This document shows positions 7,700-15,112 of a DNA stretch of 16,093 nucleotides, piece by piece; positions within the stretch are counted from its first letter, which is position 1, and each line of letters starts with the position of its first letter. The position numbers and the translations under genes are program-made. The notes under the pieces are model-generated. The model had not been told where the DNA came from. It did no database searches and worked only from the letters and a program-made list of their open reading frames with translations. Origin of the DNA: an uncultured Alphaproteobacteria bacterium (GTDB lineage: Bacteria > Pseudomonadota > Alphaproteobacteria > Rhizobiales > Hyphomicrobiaceae); assembly GCA_937950105.1 (NCBI GenBank), contig CALFEM010000206.1, forward strand, positions 1-16,093, given 5' to 3'.

Positions 7700-7741
7700 A
7701 TGGTTATGGCGAAAACCCTACACTGCCGCCGTCCCCGCTGA
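7700..7741 (+). CDS. Possible 13-residue leader peptide upstream of sulP
   Basis: A short frame, ATG 7700 to TGA 7741, encodes MVMAKTLHCRRPR. It lies in the leader between the shared element and the transporter start. It has no good ribosome-binding site and may be chance. If translated, it could couple or attenuate expression of the transporter gene. Very low certainty. Confidence 0.12.
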   Translation: MVMAKTLHCRRPR

Positions 7742-7850
7742 CATGCGTCACTAACGTGCCTTTCGCCGCCGCCTCCGCGACGCCAATCTGGCGAACGCGC
7801 CAAGGCTGGCCGGGCGAAAGCCAAGACAAAAGAGCTGGCCTGCGGGGATC

Positions 7851-7863
7851 GGGGAGAGTGAAA
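7851..7863 (+). promoter_or_regulatory. Ribosome-binding site that decides the sulP start
   Basis: GGGGAG (7851-7856) stands 7 bases before ATG 7864. The longer in-frame start, GTG 7756, has no comparable site. The 36 extra residues it would add are polar and unlike a transporter N-terminus. Confidence 0.7.
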
Positions 7864-9408
7864 ATGGCGACTGCGACGACTATCGACAGCGGCTCTGCGA
7901 GCCCCGTCGGCCGGGACATCATGGCGTCGTTCGTCGTCTTCCTCGTCGCCCTGCCGCTCTGCATGGGCGTCGCCATCGCCTCCGGCATGCCGCCGACCGC
8001 AGGCATCATCACCGGCATCATCGGCGGGCTTGTGGTGGGCTTCATCGCCGGTTCGCCGTTGCAGGTGAGCGGACCGGCGGCGGGTCTCACCGTGCTCGTC
8101 TACGATCTCGTGCACCTGCACGGCATCGAGATGATCGGCGTGATCGTGCTGTTCGCGGGCCTGATCCAGCTCGCCGCCGGACAGGCCAAGCTCGGCCAGT
8201 GGTTCCGCGCCGTCTCTCCGGCCGTCATCCACGGCATGCTCGCCGGTATCGGCGTCCTGATCTTCGTGTCGCAGTTCCACGTCATGTTCGACGGTAAGCC
8301 GTTCGGCACCGGCATCCAGAACCTCGTCAACATCCCGCGCGCGTTCATCGACGCAGTGCGCATCGGCGACTCGCACCTGACCGCCGGCGAGATCGGCCTG
8401 CTCACCATCACCACCATCGTCGGCTGGGGCTACCTCACGCCGAAAAGCTGGCGCATCGTCCCGGCCCCCCTCGTCGGCGTTCTGCTCGCCACATTCGTCG
8501 CCGCCGTTTTCCACGTCGACGCCATCAAGTTCATCGAGGTGCCCTCCAACATCCTCGAAGTCACGCTGCTGCCGACACCCGAACGGCTGATGCGCATCGT
8601 CGAGCCGGCGATCCTGCTCGGCGCCGTATCGATCGCCTTCATCGCCTCGGCCGAGACGCTGCTGTGCGCCACCGCCGTCGACCAGATGCACACGGGCGCC
8701 CGCACGCGTTACAACAAGGAGCTGAAAGCGCAGGGCATCGGCAACATGGCCTGCGGGCTGCTCGGCGTGCTGCCGATGACCGGCGTCATCGTGCGCTCGG
8801 GTGCCAACGTCGAGGCCGGCGCCACGACCCGGCTTTCGGCCATCATGCACGGCGTCTGGCTGTTGCTGTTCGCGACCCTGCTGCCATTCACGCTGGCCTA
8901 CGTTCCGGTCGCCGCCCTCGCCGCGGTGCTGGTCTACACCGGCTTCAAGCTGGCCTGGCCGACGAAGATCGTGAAGGAGCTGCTCAAGTACGGGAAATCC
9001 GAGGTTGCGATCTACTTCGTCACGGTGTTCGCGATCGTCGGCATGGATCTGCTGCGCGGCGTGCTGCTCGGCCTCGGGCTCTCCATCGTCAAGCTGATCT
9101 GGGTGTTCTCGCATCTCGCCATCCGCAAGGAAGCGGGCGAGGCCAAGCGCATCGATCTGCATCTGGAAGGCGCGGCGACGCTGATCCGCCTGCCCGTTCT
9201 GGCGACCACGCTCGAGGAGTTGCCGGCCGGGGCCGAGGTGCACGTCCACATCGGCGAGCTGACCTACATCGATCACGCCTGCATCGACCTTCTGACGAGC
9301 TGGGACCGCCAGCACCAGGCTTCAGGGGGCTCACTGACCATCGAGTGGGACGAGCTGGCGCAGAAGTATCATTCACGCCGCAGCGGGGCACAAAAGGCGC
9401 CAGCCTGA
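7864..9408 (+). CDS. SulP-family anion transporter, probable bicarbonate transporter
   Basis: This 514-residue inner-membrane protein of the SulP (SLC26) family has many hydrophobic segments between about 20 and 418. The family's central signature is SAETLLCATAVDQM (262-275), then GIGNMACGLLGVLPMTG (291-307) and RSGANVEAGATTRLSAI (311-327). The C-terminal cytoplasmic part (about 425-505) resembles a STAS domain, with the typical LTYIDHACIDLL. SulP proteins carry sulfate, bicarbonate or other anions and the sequence alone does not decide. A beta-carbonic anhydrase gene starts 141 bases downstream, which points to bicarbonate, as in the known linked or fused SulP-carbonic anhydrase systems. No sulfate assimilation gene is nearby. 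ATG 7864 was chosen on its ribosome-binding site. Confidence 0.88.
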   Translation: MATATTIDSGSASPVGRDIMASFVVFLVALPLCMGVAIASGMPPTAGIITGIIGGLVVGFIAGSPLQVSGPAAGLTVLVYDLVHLHGIEMIGVIVLFAGLIQLAAGQAKLGQWFRAVSPAVIHGMLAGIGVLIFVSQFHVMFDGKPFGTGIQNLVNIPRAFIDAVRIGDSHLTAGEIGLLTITTIVGWGYLTPKSWRIVPAPLVGVLLATFVAAVFHVDAIKFIEVPSNILEVTLLPTPERLMRIVEPAILLGAVSIAFIASAETLLCATAVDQMHTGARTRYNKELKAQGIGNMACGLLGVLPMTGVIVRSGANVEAGATTRLSAIMHGVWLLLFATLLPFTLAYVPVAALAAVLVYTGFKLAWPTKIVKELLKYGKSEVAIYFVTVFAIVGMDLLRGVLLGLGLSIVKLIWVFSHLAIRKEAGEAKRIDLHLEGAATLIRLPVLATTLEELPAGAEVHVHIGELTYIDHACIDLLTSWDRQHQASGGSLTIEWDELAQKYHSRRSGAQKAPA

Positions 9409-9452
9409 TGCCAGCGCCGTTATTTGCCGAACCCGTACCGTTGAAATTGCAG

Positions 9453-9475
9453 CCGCGCAATCGGATATAACCGGG
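9453..9475 (+). promoter_or_regulatory. 23-bp element upstream of the carbonic anhydrase gene (copy 2)
   Basis: This partner of the element at 7660-7682 matches it at 19 of 23 positions. It lies 74 bases before the carbonic anhydrase ATG. It overlaps a plausible promoter: TTGAAA (9442-9447), 17 bases, then GATATA (9465-9470), with TATAAC two bases further on. The carbonic anhydrase gene may thus have its own promoter in addition to read-through from sulP. Confidence 0.5.
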
Positions 9476-9549
9476 CGACCGGCGGACGCGCGCCTGCGCT
9501 CGCCGACCGGCTGCCGAGCTGTCTCCAACGAGAACCAGGATCCGCAACC

Positions 9550-10188
9550 ATGGCGCTGTTCCCCGAGCACCTGACCGACCGCTACCGCCGCTTCAAGATC
9601 CGCCATTTCGCTCCCAACTACGAGCAGTACGCGGAGCTCGCCGAGTTCGGCCAGACCCCGGATGTCATGGTGATCTCGTGCTGCGACAGCCGCGTCGATC
9701 CCGAGACGATCTTCTCGGCCAAGCCAGGCGAGCTGTTCGTGATGCGCAACGTGGCGAACCTCGTGCCTCCGTTCGAGACCGGCGGCCGCTTCCACGGCGT
9801 CTCTGCGGCGCTCGAGTTCGCCGCGTTGAACCTGCGCGTCAAACATATCGTCGTCATGGGCCACGCCGGCTGCGGCGGCGTCAAGGCGGCGCTGGAGCAC
9901 TCAGCGGCGAAGCAGACCGAGGACATGTTCATCTCGAAGTGGATGTCGATGCTGGCGGACGCGCGTCTCAACGTGCTCGCCGCGCACCAGGGCGCGACAC
10001 AGAAGGAGCGTCTGCGCGCGCTCGAACTCGAGGGCATCAAGACGTCGCTGGCGAACCTGCGCACCTTCCCGTGCGTTCAGGCGCTGGAAGCCAAGGGCCG
10101 GCTCGGCCTGCACGGCGTCTATTTCGACATCGCCACCGGCGGGCTGATGATCCTCAACCAGCAGACCGGCGAGTACTACGGCCTGTAG
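9550..10188 (+). CDS. Beta-class carbonic anhydrase
   Basis: This zinc enzyme interconverts CO2 and bicarbonate in the cytosol. The 212 residues hold all expected metal and catalytic positions: Cys44, Asp46 and Arg48 in SCCDSRVDP, and His105 and Cys108 in GHAGCGG. FVMRNVANLVPP (63-74) and LHGVYFDIATGGL near the C-terminus are also typical. The ATG at 9550 follows an AGGA-type site about 11 bases upstream. It is directly downstream of the SulP transporter gene in the same orientation. Together they probably keep the cytosolic bicarbonate pool filled, for example for biotin carboxylases; CO2-using reductive carboxylation in the ethylmalonyl-CoA pathway could also benefit. The specific subfamily name cannot be assigned safely. 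Confidence 0.95.
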   Translation: MALFPEHLTDRYRRFKIRHFAPNYEQYAELAEFGQTPDVMVISCCDSRVDPETIFSAKPGELFVMRNVANLVPPFETGGRFHGVSAALEFAALNLRVKHIVVMGHAGCGGVKAALEHSAAKQTEDMFISKWMSMLADARLNVLAAHQGATQKERLRALELEGIKTSLANLRTFPCVQALEAKGRLGLHGVYFDIATGGLMILNQQTGEYYGL

Positions 10189-10199
10189 TACGCATTCGC

Positions 10200-10216
10200 G
10201 CGATGCCGCACATCGC
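10200..10216 (+). terminator. Weak hairpin after the carbonic anhydrase gene
   Basis: GCGATG (10200-10205) and CATCGC (10211-10216) pair around a 5-base loop, 11 bases past the stop codon. No T-run follows, so termination here is doubtful. The rest of the 141-base gap to the next gene shows no clear promoter. Confidence 0.22.
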
Positions 10217-10329
10217 AGCGACGCATGCGCACCACCTGTTAGGCAAACTCGTCCGTAGCATTGGTCATCCGCTCCCGTCTGTTCTAGTCGTACCGTCCGG
10301 CAGAGGATCTTCTTCCGGGTGGACGCATC

Positions 10330-11988
10330 GTGACGCTTGCGAACAGAACCGTTGGCGACGCAGCACCGGCGTATGACGCGATCGTCATCGGTTCCGGTTA
10401 CGGCGGCGGCGTTGCCGCCTCGCGTCTCGCGCGCATGGGGCTGCGCGTCGCCGTGCTCGAACAGGGCCGGCTGCTGCGCCCCGGCGACTTCCCGACGAGC
10501 GCGAAGGCGCGCCGCCGTGAAACCCGTCTCGCCGGCATCGCACCGAAGGTCGGCGATCCGGCCGGGCTCTATTACCTCTCGGTCGGCAAGGGCATCACCG
10601 TGTTCGGCGCCTCCGGCGTCGGCGGCGGCTCGCTCGTCAACGCGGGCGTCGTGCTGCGGCCCGACTTCGACCGCCTGCGAACGTGCCGCTGGCCGGAGCT
10701 GGTGGTGGCCGATGGCCTGCTGCGCGAAGGGCTGTCGCGCGCGGAAGCCATGCTCGGCGTCGCGCCGGTTCCGCAGCCGGAACGCTTCGCCAAGTATCAC
10801 GGCATGCGCAGGCTGGCGGCGGCTGCCGGGCGCCCGTTGCAGACACCTTCGATGACCATCGCCCATCGCCCCGGCGAGAACGCCGCCGGGGTCATGCAGT
10901 ATGCCTGCCGTTACTGCGGCGACTGCTGGTCGGGCTGCAACCTCGGCGCCAAGATCACTACCGGCAACAGCTATCTGACCGACGCCGCCGACCACGGCGC
11001 CGAGCTGTTCAGCCAGAGCCCGGCGCGCTCCATCGCCAAGACCGCCAGCGGCTGGGAGGTCATCGCCGAGGACCTGTCGCGCGCGGGCGTCACGCACCGC
11101 ATCAGGGCGAACATCGTCGTGCTCGCCGCGGGCACGCTCGGCACCAACGAGCTGCTGCTGCGCGCGCGCGAAAAGGACCTGCCGCTGTCGGCGCGGCTCG
11201 GCGAGCGGTTCTCGGCCAACGGTGACGATCTCGTCATCGCGAGCGACCTGCCGGAACCCGTGCGCGCCGTCGCCACCGGCTTTCCCTCGCAGGCGCCACG
11301 CGAGGCCTCGCCGATCGGTCCGCACTCCATGGCGCTGATCGACCTCGCCGACGAGACCGGTCCGCTGTGGGTCCACGACGGCACCATGCTGACCGTGATG
11401 GCCGGCCTCGCGCCGCTGAAGAACCTGCTGCAACTGAAGCTCGGCGCGGCGCTGCAGATCGTGCGCCAGGGCATCTACGGCACCAAGCTCTCACGCACGC
11501 AGCTGCTCTACGTGGTCGGCCACGACGACGCGGGCGGGCGGCTGAAGCTCAAGGACGGGCACGTGGTGGTCGAGTGGCCGGAGTACGGCACGGCGCCGGA
11601 GCGGCTGCGCGCGGAAGAGCGAATCAAGGCGATCGTCGAGAAGGCCGGAGGCGAGTTCCAGACCAACCCGTTCACCATGCGCGCGTTCGGGGGCAACCGC
11701 ATCATCGCGCACCCGCTCGGCGGCTGCGGCATGGGCGAGACGGCCGAGACGGGCGTGATCGCGCACGACGGCCGCGTGTTCGACCCGGGCGCCGGCCCGG
11801 CCAGCGTGCACGACGGGCTCTACGTGTGCGACGGCGCGGCGCTGCCCTCCGCCCTCGGCGTCAGCCCGCTCCTGACCATCACCGCGCTCGCCGAGCGCGC
11901 CATGATGCTCGCCGCCCGGCGCATGGGCCGCGACCTCGACATCTCCACCAGCCCCGCCGCCCGCCCGCTCCGCGATGCAGCGATGTAG
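10330..11988 (+). CDS. GMC-type FAD oxidoreductase, cholesterol-oxidase-like
   Basis: This 552-residue flavoprotein belongs to the glucose-methanol-choline superfamily, nearest to the ChoD/long-chain alcohol oxidase branch. It has the N-terminal FAD fold IGSGYGGGVAASRLA (20-34), GASGVGGGSLVNAGVV (93-108), the cysteine cluster CRYCGDCWSGCNLGAK (193-208), and near the C-terminus HPLGGCGMG, which contains the expected active-site His, followed by YVCDGAALPSALGVSPLLTI. No signal peptide is seen, so it is probably cytosolic or membrane-associated. The substrate is unknown; sterols, steroids or long-chain alcohols are typical of the branch. The start is GTG 10330, with GGTGGA 7 bases upstream. It follows the carbonic anhydrase gene in the same direction after 141 bases, without evident functional connection. 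Confidence 0.88.
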   Translation: MTLANRTVGDAAPAYDAIVIGSGYGGGVAASRLARMGLRVAVLEQGRLLRPGDFPTSAKARRRETRLAGIAPKVGDPAGLYYLSVGKGITVFGASGVGGGSLVNAGVVLRPDFDRLRTCRWPELVVADGLLREGLSRAEAMLGVAPVPQPERFAKYHGMRRLAAAAGRPLQTPSMTIAHRPGENAAGVMQYACRYCGDCWSGCNLGAKITTGNSYLTDAADHGAELFSQSPARSIAKTASGWEVIAEDLSRAGVTHRIRANIVVLAAGTLGTNELLLRAREKDLPLSARLGERFSANGDDLVIASDLPEPVRAVATGFPSQAPREASPIGPHSMALIDLADETGPLWVHDGTMLTVMAGLAPLKNLLQLKLGAALQIVRQGIYGTKLSRTQLLYVVGHDDAGGRLKLKDGHVVVEWPEYGTAPERLRAEERIKAIVEKAGGEFQTNPFTMRAFGGNRIIAHPLGGCGMGETAETGVIAHDGRVFDPGAGPASVHDGLYVCDGAALPSALGVSPLLTITALAERAMMLAARRMGRDLDISTSPAARPLRDAAM

Positions 11989-12122
11989 TGGGGGCGCCGG
12001 GAGCCGAACGCACTCCGCGTCCGCTCGTGACCCGGAGCACGATAAGGCGTTGTCGGACGTTGCGGCGCCGGGCCGCGTCCGGTTACGGTGGGAGCGATCG
12101 GGGGGAGTGTAGGAGGTAGCGG
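11989..12122. other. Gap between convergent genes
   Basis: These 134 GC-rich bases lie between the stops of the GMC gene (plus) and the SUMF1-domain gene (minus). GGCGCCGGG occurs twice, near 11993 and 12065. I see no hairpin with a T-run for either direction, so both transcripts may end by another mechanism. Confidence 0.4.
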
Positions 12123-14033
12123 TCAAGGACTTAGTGTTCTGGCAACTCGGAACCCCTGGTAGTAGAAGAGCCGGCCCTCGGCGGCGGCGTACCCAGTACG
12201 GAAGCTGGAGCGGAGAGTATCCGGCTTACTGATCAAGCTACCACCGCGCACGACCCGAAGACTGCAGTTTCCAGTCTCCCTGGCGCTGCCGTCGCCCGGG
12301 TTGCCCTCGTTTCCGTCGTTCCAGCAATCCTCGGTCCACTCCCACACGTTGCCGTGGACTTGATAGAGCCCCCAGGGGTTGGGACTGAAGCTATCGACGG
12401 GGACAGTCCGCTGGCGATGCTCGCCTTTGCTGCCGCCGCCGGCATAGACATAACTGCTGTTGTAATTGGCCTCCCCCGCCGTGATCGCCGAGCCCCACCA
12501 GAACGGTGTCGAGGTGCCAGCCCGCGTCACATACTCTCGCTCGGCATCGCTGAGCAGGCGATAGGGTTTGCCCGTTTTTCTCGACAGCCACACTGCATAG
12601 GACTTGGCGTCATCCCAGTTCACGTGGATGACGGGGCGCGTGCCGCGGCCCCAGCCTTCATCGCTCGGCCGGTAGCCATCGCAGCTGCCGTCGGCCACGC
12701 AGGCGTCCCATTCGTCGAACGTTACGGAGAACTTGGCAACCGCGAACGACCTGCCGATGGTAACTTCGACCTGCGGCATTGTCTGGCCTTTCTGCCAGTC
12801 CAGACCCGGCTCGCTATCGGGCGACCCCATCTTAAAGGTGCCTGCCGGCACCACGACCATTTCTGGGCAGAAGGGGCATAGTTCTCCGTCGAGAAGCCGA
12901 TCTTTGAAGCCAATGCCTGACCCAGCCATATCGCGGCGTTCGCCTTTCTTGTCCGTCAGGAGGGCTGCGATGCGCTGCTGCTCGGCGTACAACTCCCCCG
13001 CAAGGCGTTGGTCTCTTCGCGAATCGGTATTGAACCTTTCTATCGCTTGCCTTCCGGCCTGCTCTTTCTCAGGATCGCGCTGTGGTACATCCGTGAATGG
13101 CTCGTTATGTTGTGGGAATGGCCACCAACTTGGTCCGCCAATCTGGTGTGAGCCAATCCACCCAATCACCAGTAAGGCTGCGACCGCCGCTGCGATCTTT
13201 GCTATCGTAGTGGGACCATGTTGTAACTGATCCACCTTGGCGGCGCCCGACGGCGGCTCATGACGATGCCGCCTCCGCATCGTCATCGCGCCGTAGTCAT
13301 TTGGTCCGCTTGTTCCTTTGGAAAGGAGCAACCAAAGTTCGAGTGTCACATAAAGCAAGGCAACGAACATTTCCTGGCGTGCGGCTGATAAGAACCCGCC
13401 AAGCATGGCCGGAGGTACCGCGAACCACCCTGAAATATTGAGATCGTGCAGACGCTTGACGGCCAATGCAGGCCCGATCCAAAATTGCAGTAGAGACCAC
13501 GGAATAACAATCGGCAATAGCACGATTGATAGGTCGGTTCGAACACCGGATACCCCTTGCAACGCTCCAATCGCAAACGCTAGCAGCAGGGGGGACCACA
13601 TCAATAGCGATCCTCCGAGAAATGCTGCGCGACCAATCCTGCCGTTGAATGAAAACATAAGCCGAGCAAGCGTCAGCGGCCTGACTTCGGAACAACGTTT
13701 ATCGGACTGCGAACAGGTCTTGTTGCCAGTACCTTCAGGTGCCACGGACCCGACATTTGCTGCTGGCCGGCTCGGCAACATCAGCCTTAATTGTTGCAGT
13801 ACGTCTGCGAGACGCTCTCTGTCTGCGTTCGTGGGCTTGAGTATGGCTCCGTGCTTGACCTGCTGGCCAAGCCTTTCCAGTTGCTCGATGCTCATGTTGT
13901 GGTCGCTGGCAGCGAGCGACGCCAACAGGTCGTCGTCAGTCTCAGGAACAAATCCGCACTCGCAAGGCGTGAACGCGCCATGCTTTAAATTCCCGCATCG
14001 GATACAGAGAGCGGTAGTCACTTGAGGCCCCAC
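12123..14033 (-). CDS. Zinc-ribbon / DUF805 / SUMF1 (FGE-like) fusion membrane protein
   Basis: The 636 residues form an unusual series of modules. An N-terminal zinc-ribbon-like motif has Cys10, Cys13, Cys24 and Cys26, followed by a polar helical stretch to about 95. A DUF805 membrane domain spans about 126-250, with FSFNGRIGRAAF, VKRLHDLNISGW and SKGTSGPNDYG. A single further membrane helix lies at about 276-294, then a charged, possibly coiled region (325-365). A SUMF1/formylglycine-generating-enzyme-type domain spans about 391-634, with MVVVPAGTFKMGS, YRLLSDAEREYVTRAG, GLYQVHGNVWEWTEDC and RGGS. The reactive cysteine pair of true FGE is not seen: after RGGS comes LISKPDTLRSSFR. It is thus probably not a sulfatase activator. 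GC is lower than in the neighbours. Start GTG 14033 is uncertain; GTG 14021 (codon 5) is equally good. Function unknown. Confidence 0.85.
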   Translation of the reverse strand: MGPQVTTALCIRCGNLKHGAFTPCECGFVPETDDDLLASLAASDHNMSIEQLERLGQQVKHGAILKPTNADRERLADVLQQLRLMLPSRPAANVGSVAPEGTGNKTCSQSDKRCSEVRPLTLARLMFSFNGRIGRAAFLGGSLLMWSPLLLAFAIGALQGVSGVRTDLSIVLLPIVIPWSLLQFWIGPALAVKRLHDLNISGWFAVPPAMLGGFLSAARQEMFVALLYVTLELWLLLSKGTSGPNDYGAMTMRRRHRHEPPSGAAKVDQLQHGPTTIAKIAAAVAALLVIGWIGSHQIGGPSWWPFPQHNEPFTDVPQRDPEKEQAGRQAIERFNTDSRRDQRLAGELYAEQQRIAALLTDKKGERRDMAGSGIGFKDRLLDGELCPFCPEMVVVPAGTFKMGSPDSEPGLDWQKGQTMPQVEVTIGRSFAVAKFSVTFDEWDACVADGSCDGYRPSDEGWGRGTRPVIHVNWDDAKSYAVWLSRKTGKPYRLLSDAEREYVTRAGTSTPFWWGSAITAGEANYNSSYVYAGGGSKGEHRQRTVPVDSFSPNPWGLYQVHGNVWEWTEDCWNDGNEGNPGDGSARETGNCSLRVVRGGSLISKPDTLRSSFRTGYAAAEGRLFYYQGFRVARTLSP

Positions 14034-14215
14034 CTTGTCTCAAGGCACGCCGTCGGATCAAGAGTTACGAGCGCGTTCGACGACGCTCTGATCTCTTGCC
14101 CCAGCCCCTCGCCACCCCGAGTTTCGGCTAATCTACCAAGGACCGGACGAACAGCAAGGACCGCAAGGGCGGCCCGGCAACGGCAGCTAGTGGCCCATAG
14201 CCGACCCAGCTCGCG
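14034..14215. promoter_or_regulatory. Upstream region of the SUMF1-domain gene and 3' flank of ccmG
   Basis: These 182 bases must contain the promoter of the minus-strand fusion gene and the end of the ccm transcript. I find neither a clear -35/-10 pair nor a hairpin with a T-run. Confidence 0.3.
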
Positions 14216-14854
14216 CTAAGGCTTCGCGCCCACCACCCCAGCCCCGCCCCTTGCCTTCTCGATGGCGGGGATCACCTGCTTCTCAAGGCTCTCGCGGCTG
14301 ATCGGGCCGACGTGCTTGTAGACGATGCGGCCAGAGCCATCGACGACGAAGCTCTCCGGCATGCCGTAGACGCCCCACTCGATGGCGCCGCGCCCGATCG
14401 GGTCGACGCCGACCGCGGCATAAGGGTTGCCATAGCGGCCGATGAAGCGGCGCGCGGCGTCCGTGGTGTCCTTGTAGTTGACGCCGTAGACCGGCACGCC
14501 TGTCCGCTTGGCCAGGTCGATCAGGTGCGGGTGCTCCTGCACGCACGGGATGCACCACGAGGCCCAGAAGTTGACGACCGACACCTGCCCCTTGCCGAGG
14601 TCGGCGCTGGTGAAGCCCGCCACCGGCTTGCCCGCGTCCACCAACCCTTCGAGCGGCTCGAACTGCGTCTGCGGCGCGGGCTTGCCGATCAGCGCCGAGG
14701 GCAGCTTCTGCGGGTCGCCCGCGAACAGCGCGAAATAGAACAGCCCCGCGAGCGCGAGGAACAGCAGCGCCGGCAGCATGACCATGAACCGCGACCGCTT
14801 CGGCGCATCGCCCCCGGCCGTGCGGCCCGCTGAATTTTCGCCTGCGCTGCTCAT
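14216..14854 (-). CDS. ccmG: Thiol:disulfide interchange protein CcmG/DsbE
   Basis: This is a periplasmic, membrane-anchored thioredoxin-like protein. It keeps apocytochrome c haem-site cysteines reduced for haem attachment (System I cytochrome c maturation). From ATG 14854 the product is 212 residues. It has one membrane anchor (about 23-45), the redox motif WASWCIPC (Cys101, Cys104), and GVYGMPESFVVD containing the conserved GxPE and cis-proline. A longer frame to ATG 14923 exists, but the shorter start has AGGA 9 bases upstream and puts the anchor closer to the N-terminus. It lies 96 bases after ccmD in the ccmC-ccmD-ccmG order usual for this group. Confidence 0.93.
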   Translation of the reverse strand: MSSAGENSAGRTAGGDAPKRSRFMVMLPALLFLALAGLFYFALFAGDPQKLPSALIGKPAPQTQFEPLEGLVDAGKPVAGFTSADLGKGQVSVVNFWASWCIPCVQEHPHLIDLAKRTGVPVYGVNYKDTTDAARRFIGRYGNPYAAVGVDPIGRGAIEWGVYGMPESFVVDGSGRIVYKHVGPISRESLEKQVIPAIEKARGGAGVVGAKP

Positions 14855-14867
14855 GCCTGCTGGTCCT
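14855..14867 (-). promoter_or_regulatory. Ribosome-binding site that decides the ccmG start
   Basis: On the minus strand AGGA (plus positions 14864-14867) stands 9 bases before ATG 14854. The longer in-frame ATG at 14923 lacks such a site. Confidence 0.6.
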
Positions 14868-14950
14868 GCTAGTTTTTCACTGTCGCGGTCTGCGCGCTGG
14901 ATGGCCGGGTGGGGCCCGGCCATGACGAATGATGGAGAACGGTGGTTGCA

Positions 14951-15112
14951 TCAGCCGCGCGAGCGGCGGCGCACTCCGCGCGCTTCGAGTTCCGTCAGCA
15001 GCGCGCGCTGGCGGCGGCCATCCCACAGCAGCCACGCGACCAGCACCGCGAGCACGAAGGCGACGGCGCCATACGAAGCCCAGATGAAACCGGCGTGCGG
15101 TCCAAGGTCCAT
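14951..15112 (-). CDS. ccmD: Haem exporter accessory protein CcmD
   Basis: A 53-residue protein lies between ccmC and ccmG. It starts MDLGPHAGFIWASYGAV, which is the typical CcmD beginning. One membrane helix (about 9-30) is followed by a basic tail with DGRRQRALLTELEARG. CcmD is a small inner-membrane protein needed to release holo-CcmE from the CcmABC complex. ATG 15112 has AAGGGA 9 bases upstream; the stop is TGA at 14953-14951. Length, position and sequence all agree with the family. Confidence 0.92.
   Translation of the reverse strand: MDLGPHAGFIWASYGAVAFVLAVLVAWLLWDGRRQRALLTELEARGVRRRSRG

Noticed and set aside
7756-7863. Longer N-terminus for the SulP protein from GTG 7756
   Set aside because: No ribosome-binding site precedes it, whereas ATG 7864 has a strong GGGGAG site at good spacing.
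7621-9315. Minus-strand open frame of 564 codons opposite the SulP gene
   Set aside because: It is antisense to a clear transporter gene. The product is a low-complexity string of Asp, Arg, His, Gln and Gly without recognisable motifs.
7864-9408. Naming the SulP protein a sulfate permease
   Set aside because: Family membership alone does not give the substrate, and the adjacent carbonic anhydrase favours bicarbonate.
9901-11433. Minus-strand open frame of 510 codons opposite the carbonic anhydrase and GMC genes
   Set aside because: It overlaps two genes that carry complete catalytic motifs, and its own translation has no family resemblance.
12123-12860. Calling the SUMF1 domain a sulfatase-activating enzyme
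   Set aside because: The catalytic cysteines of FGE are not seen, and no sulfatase gene is nearby.
14855-14923. Longer N-terminus for CcmG from ATG 14923
   Set aside because: It would add 23 polar residues ahead of the membrane anchor, and it lacks a ribosome-binding site.
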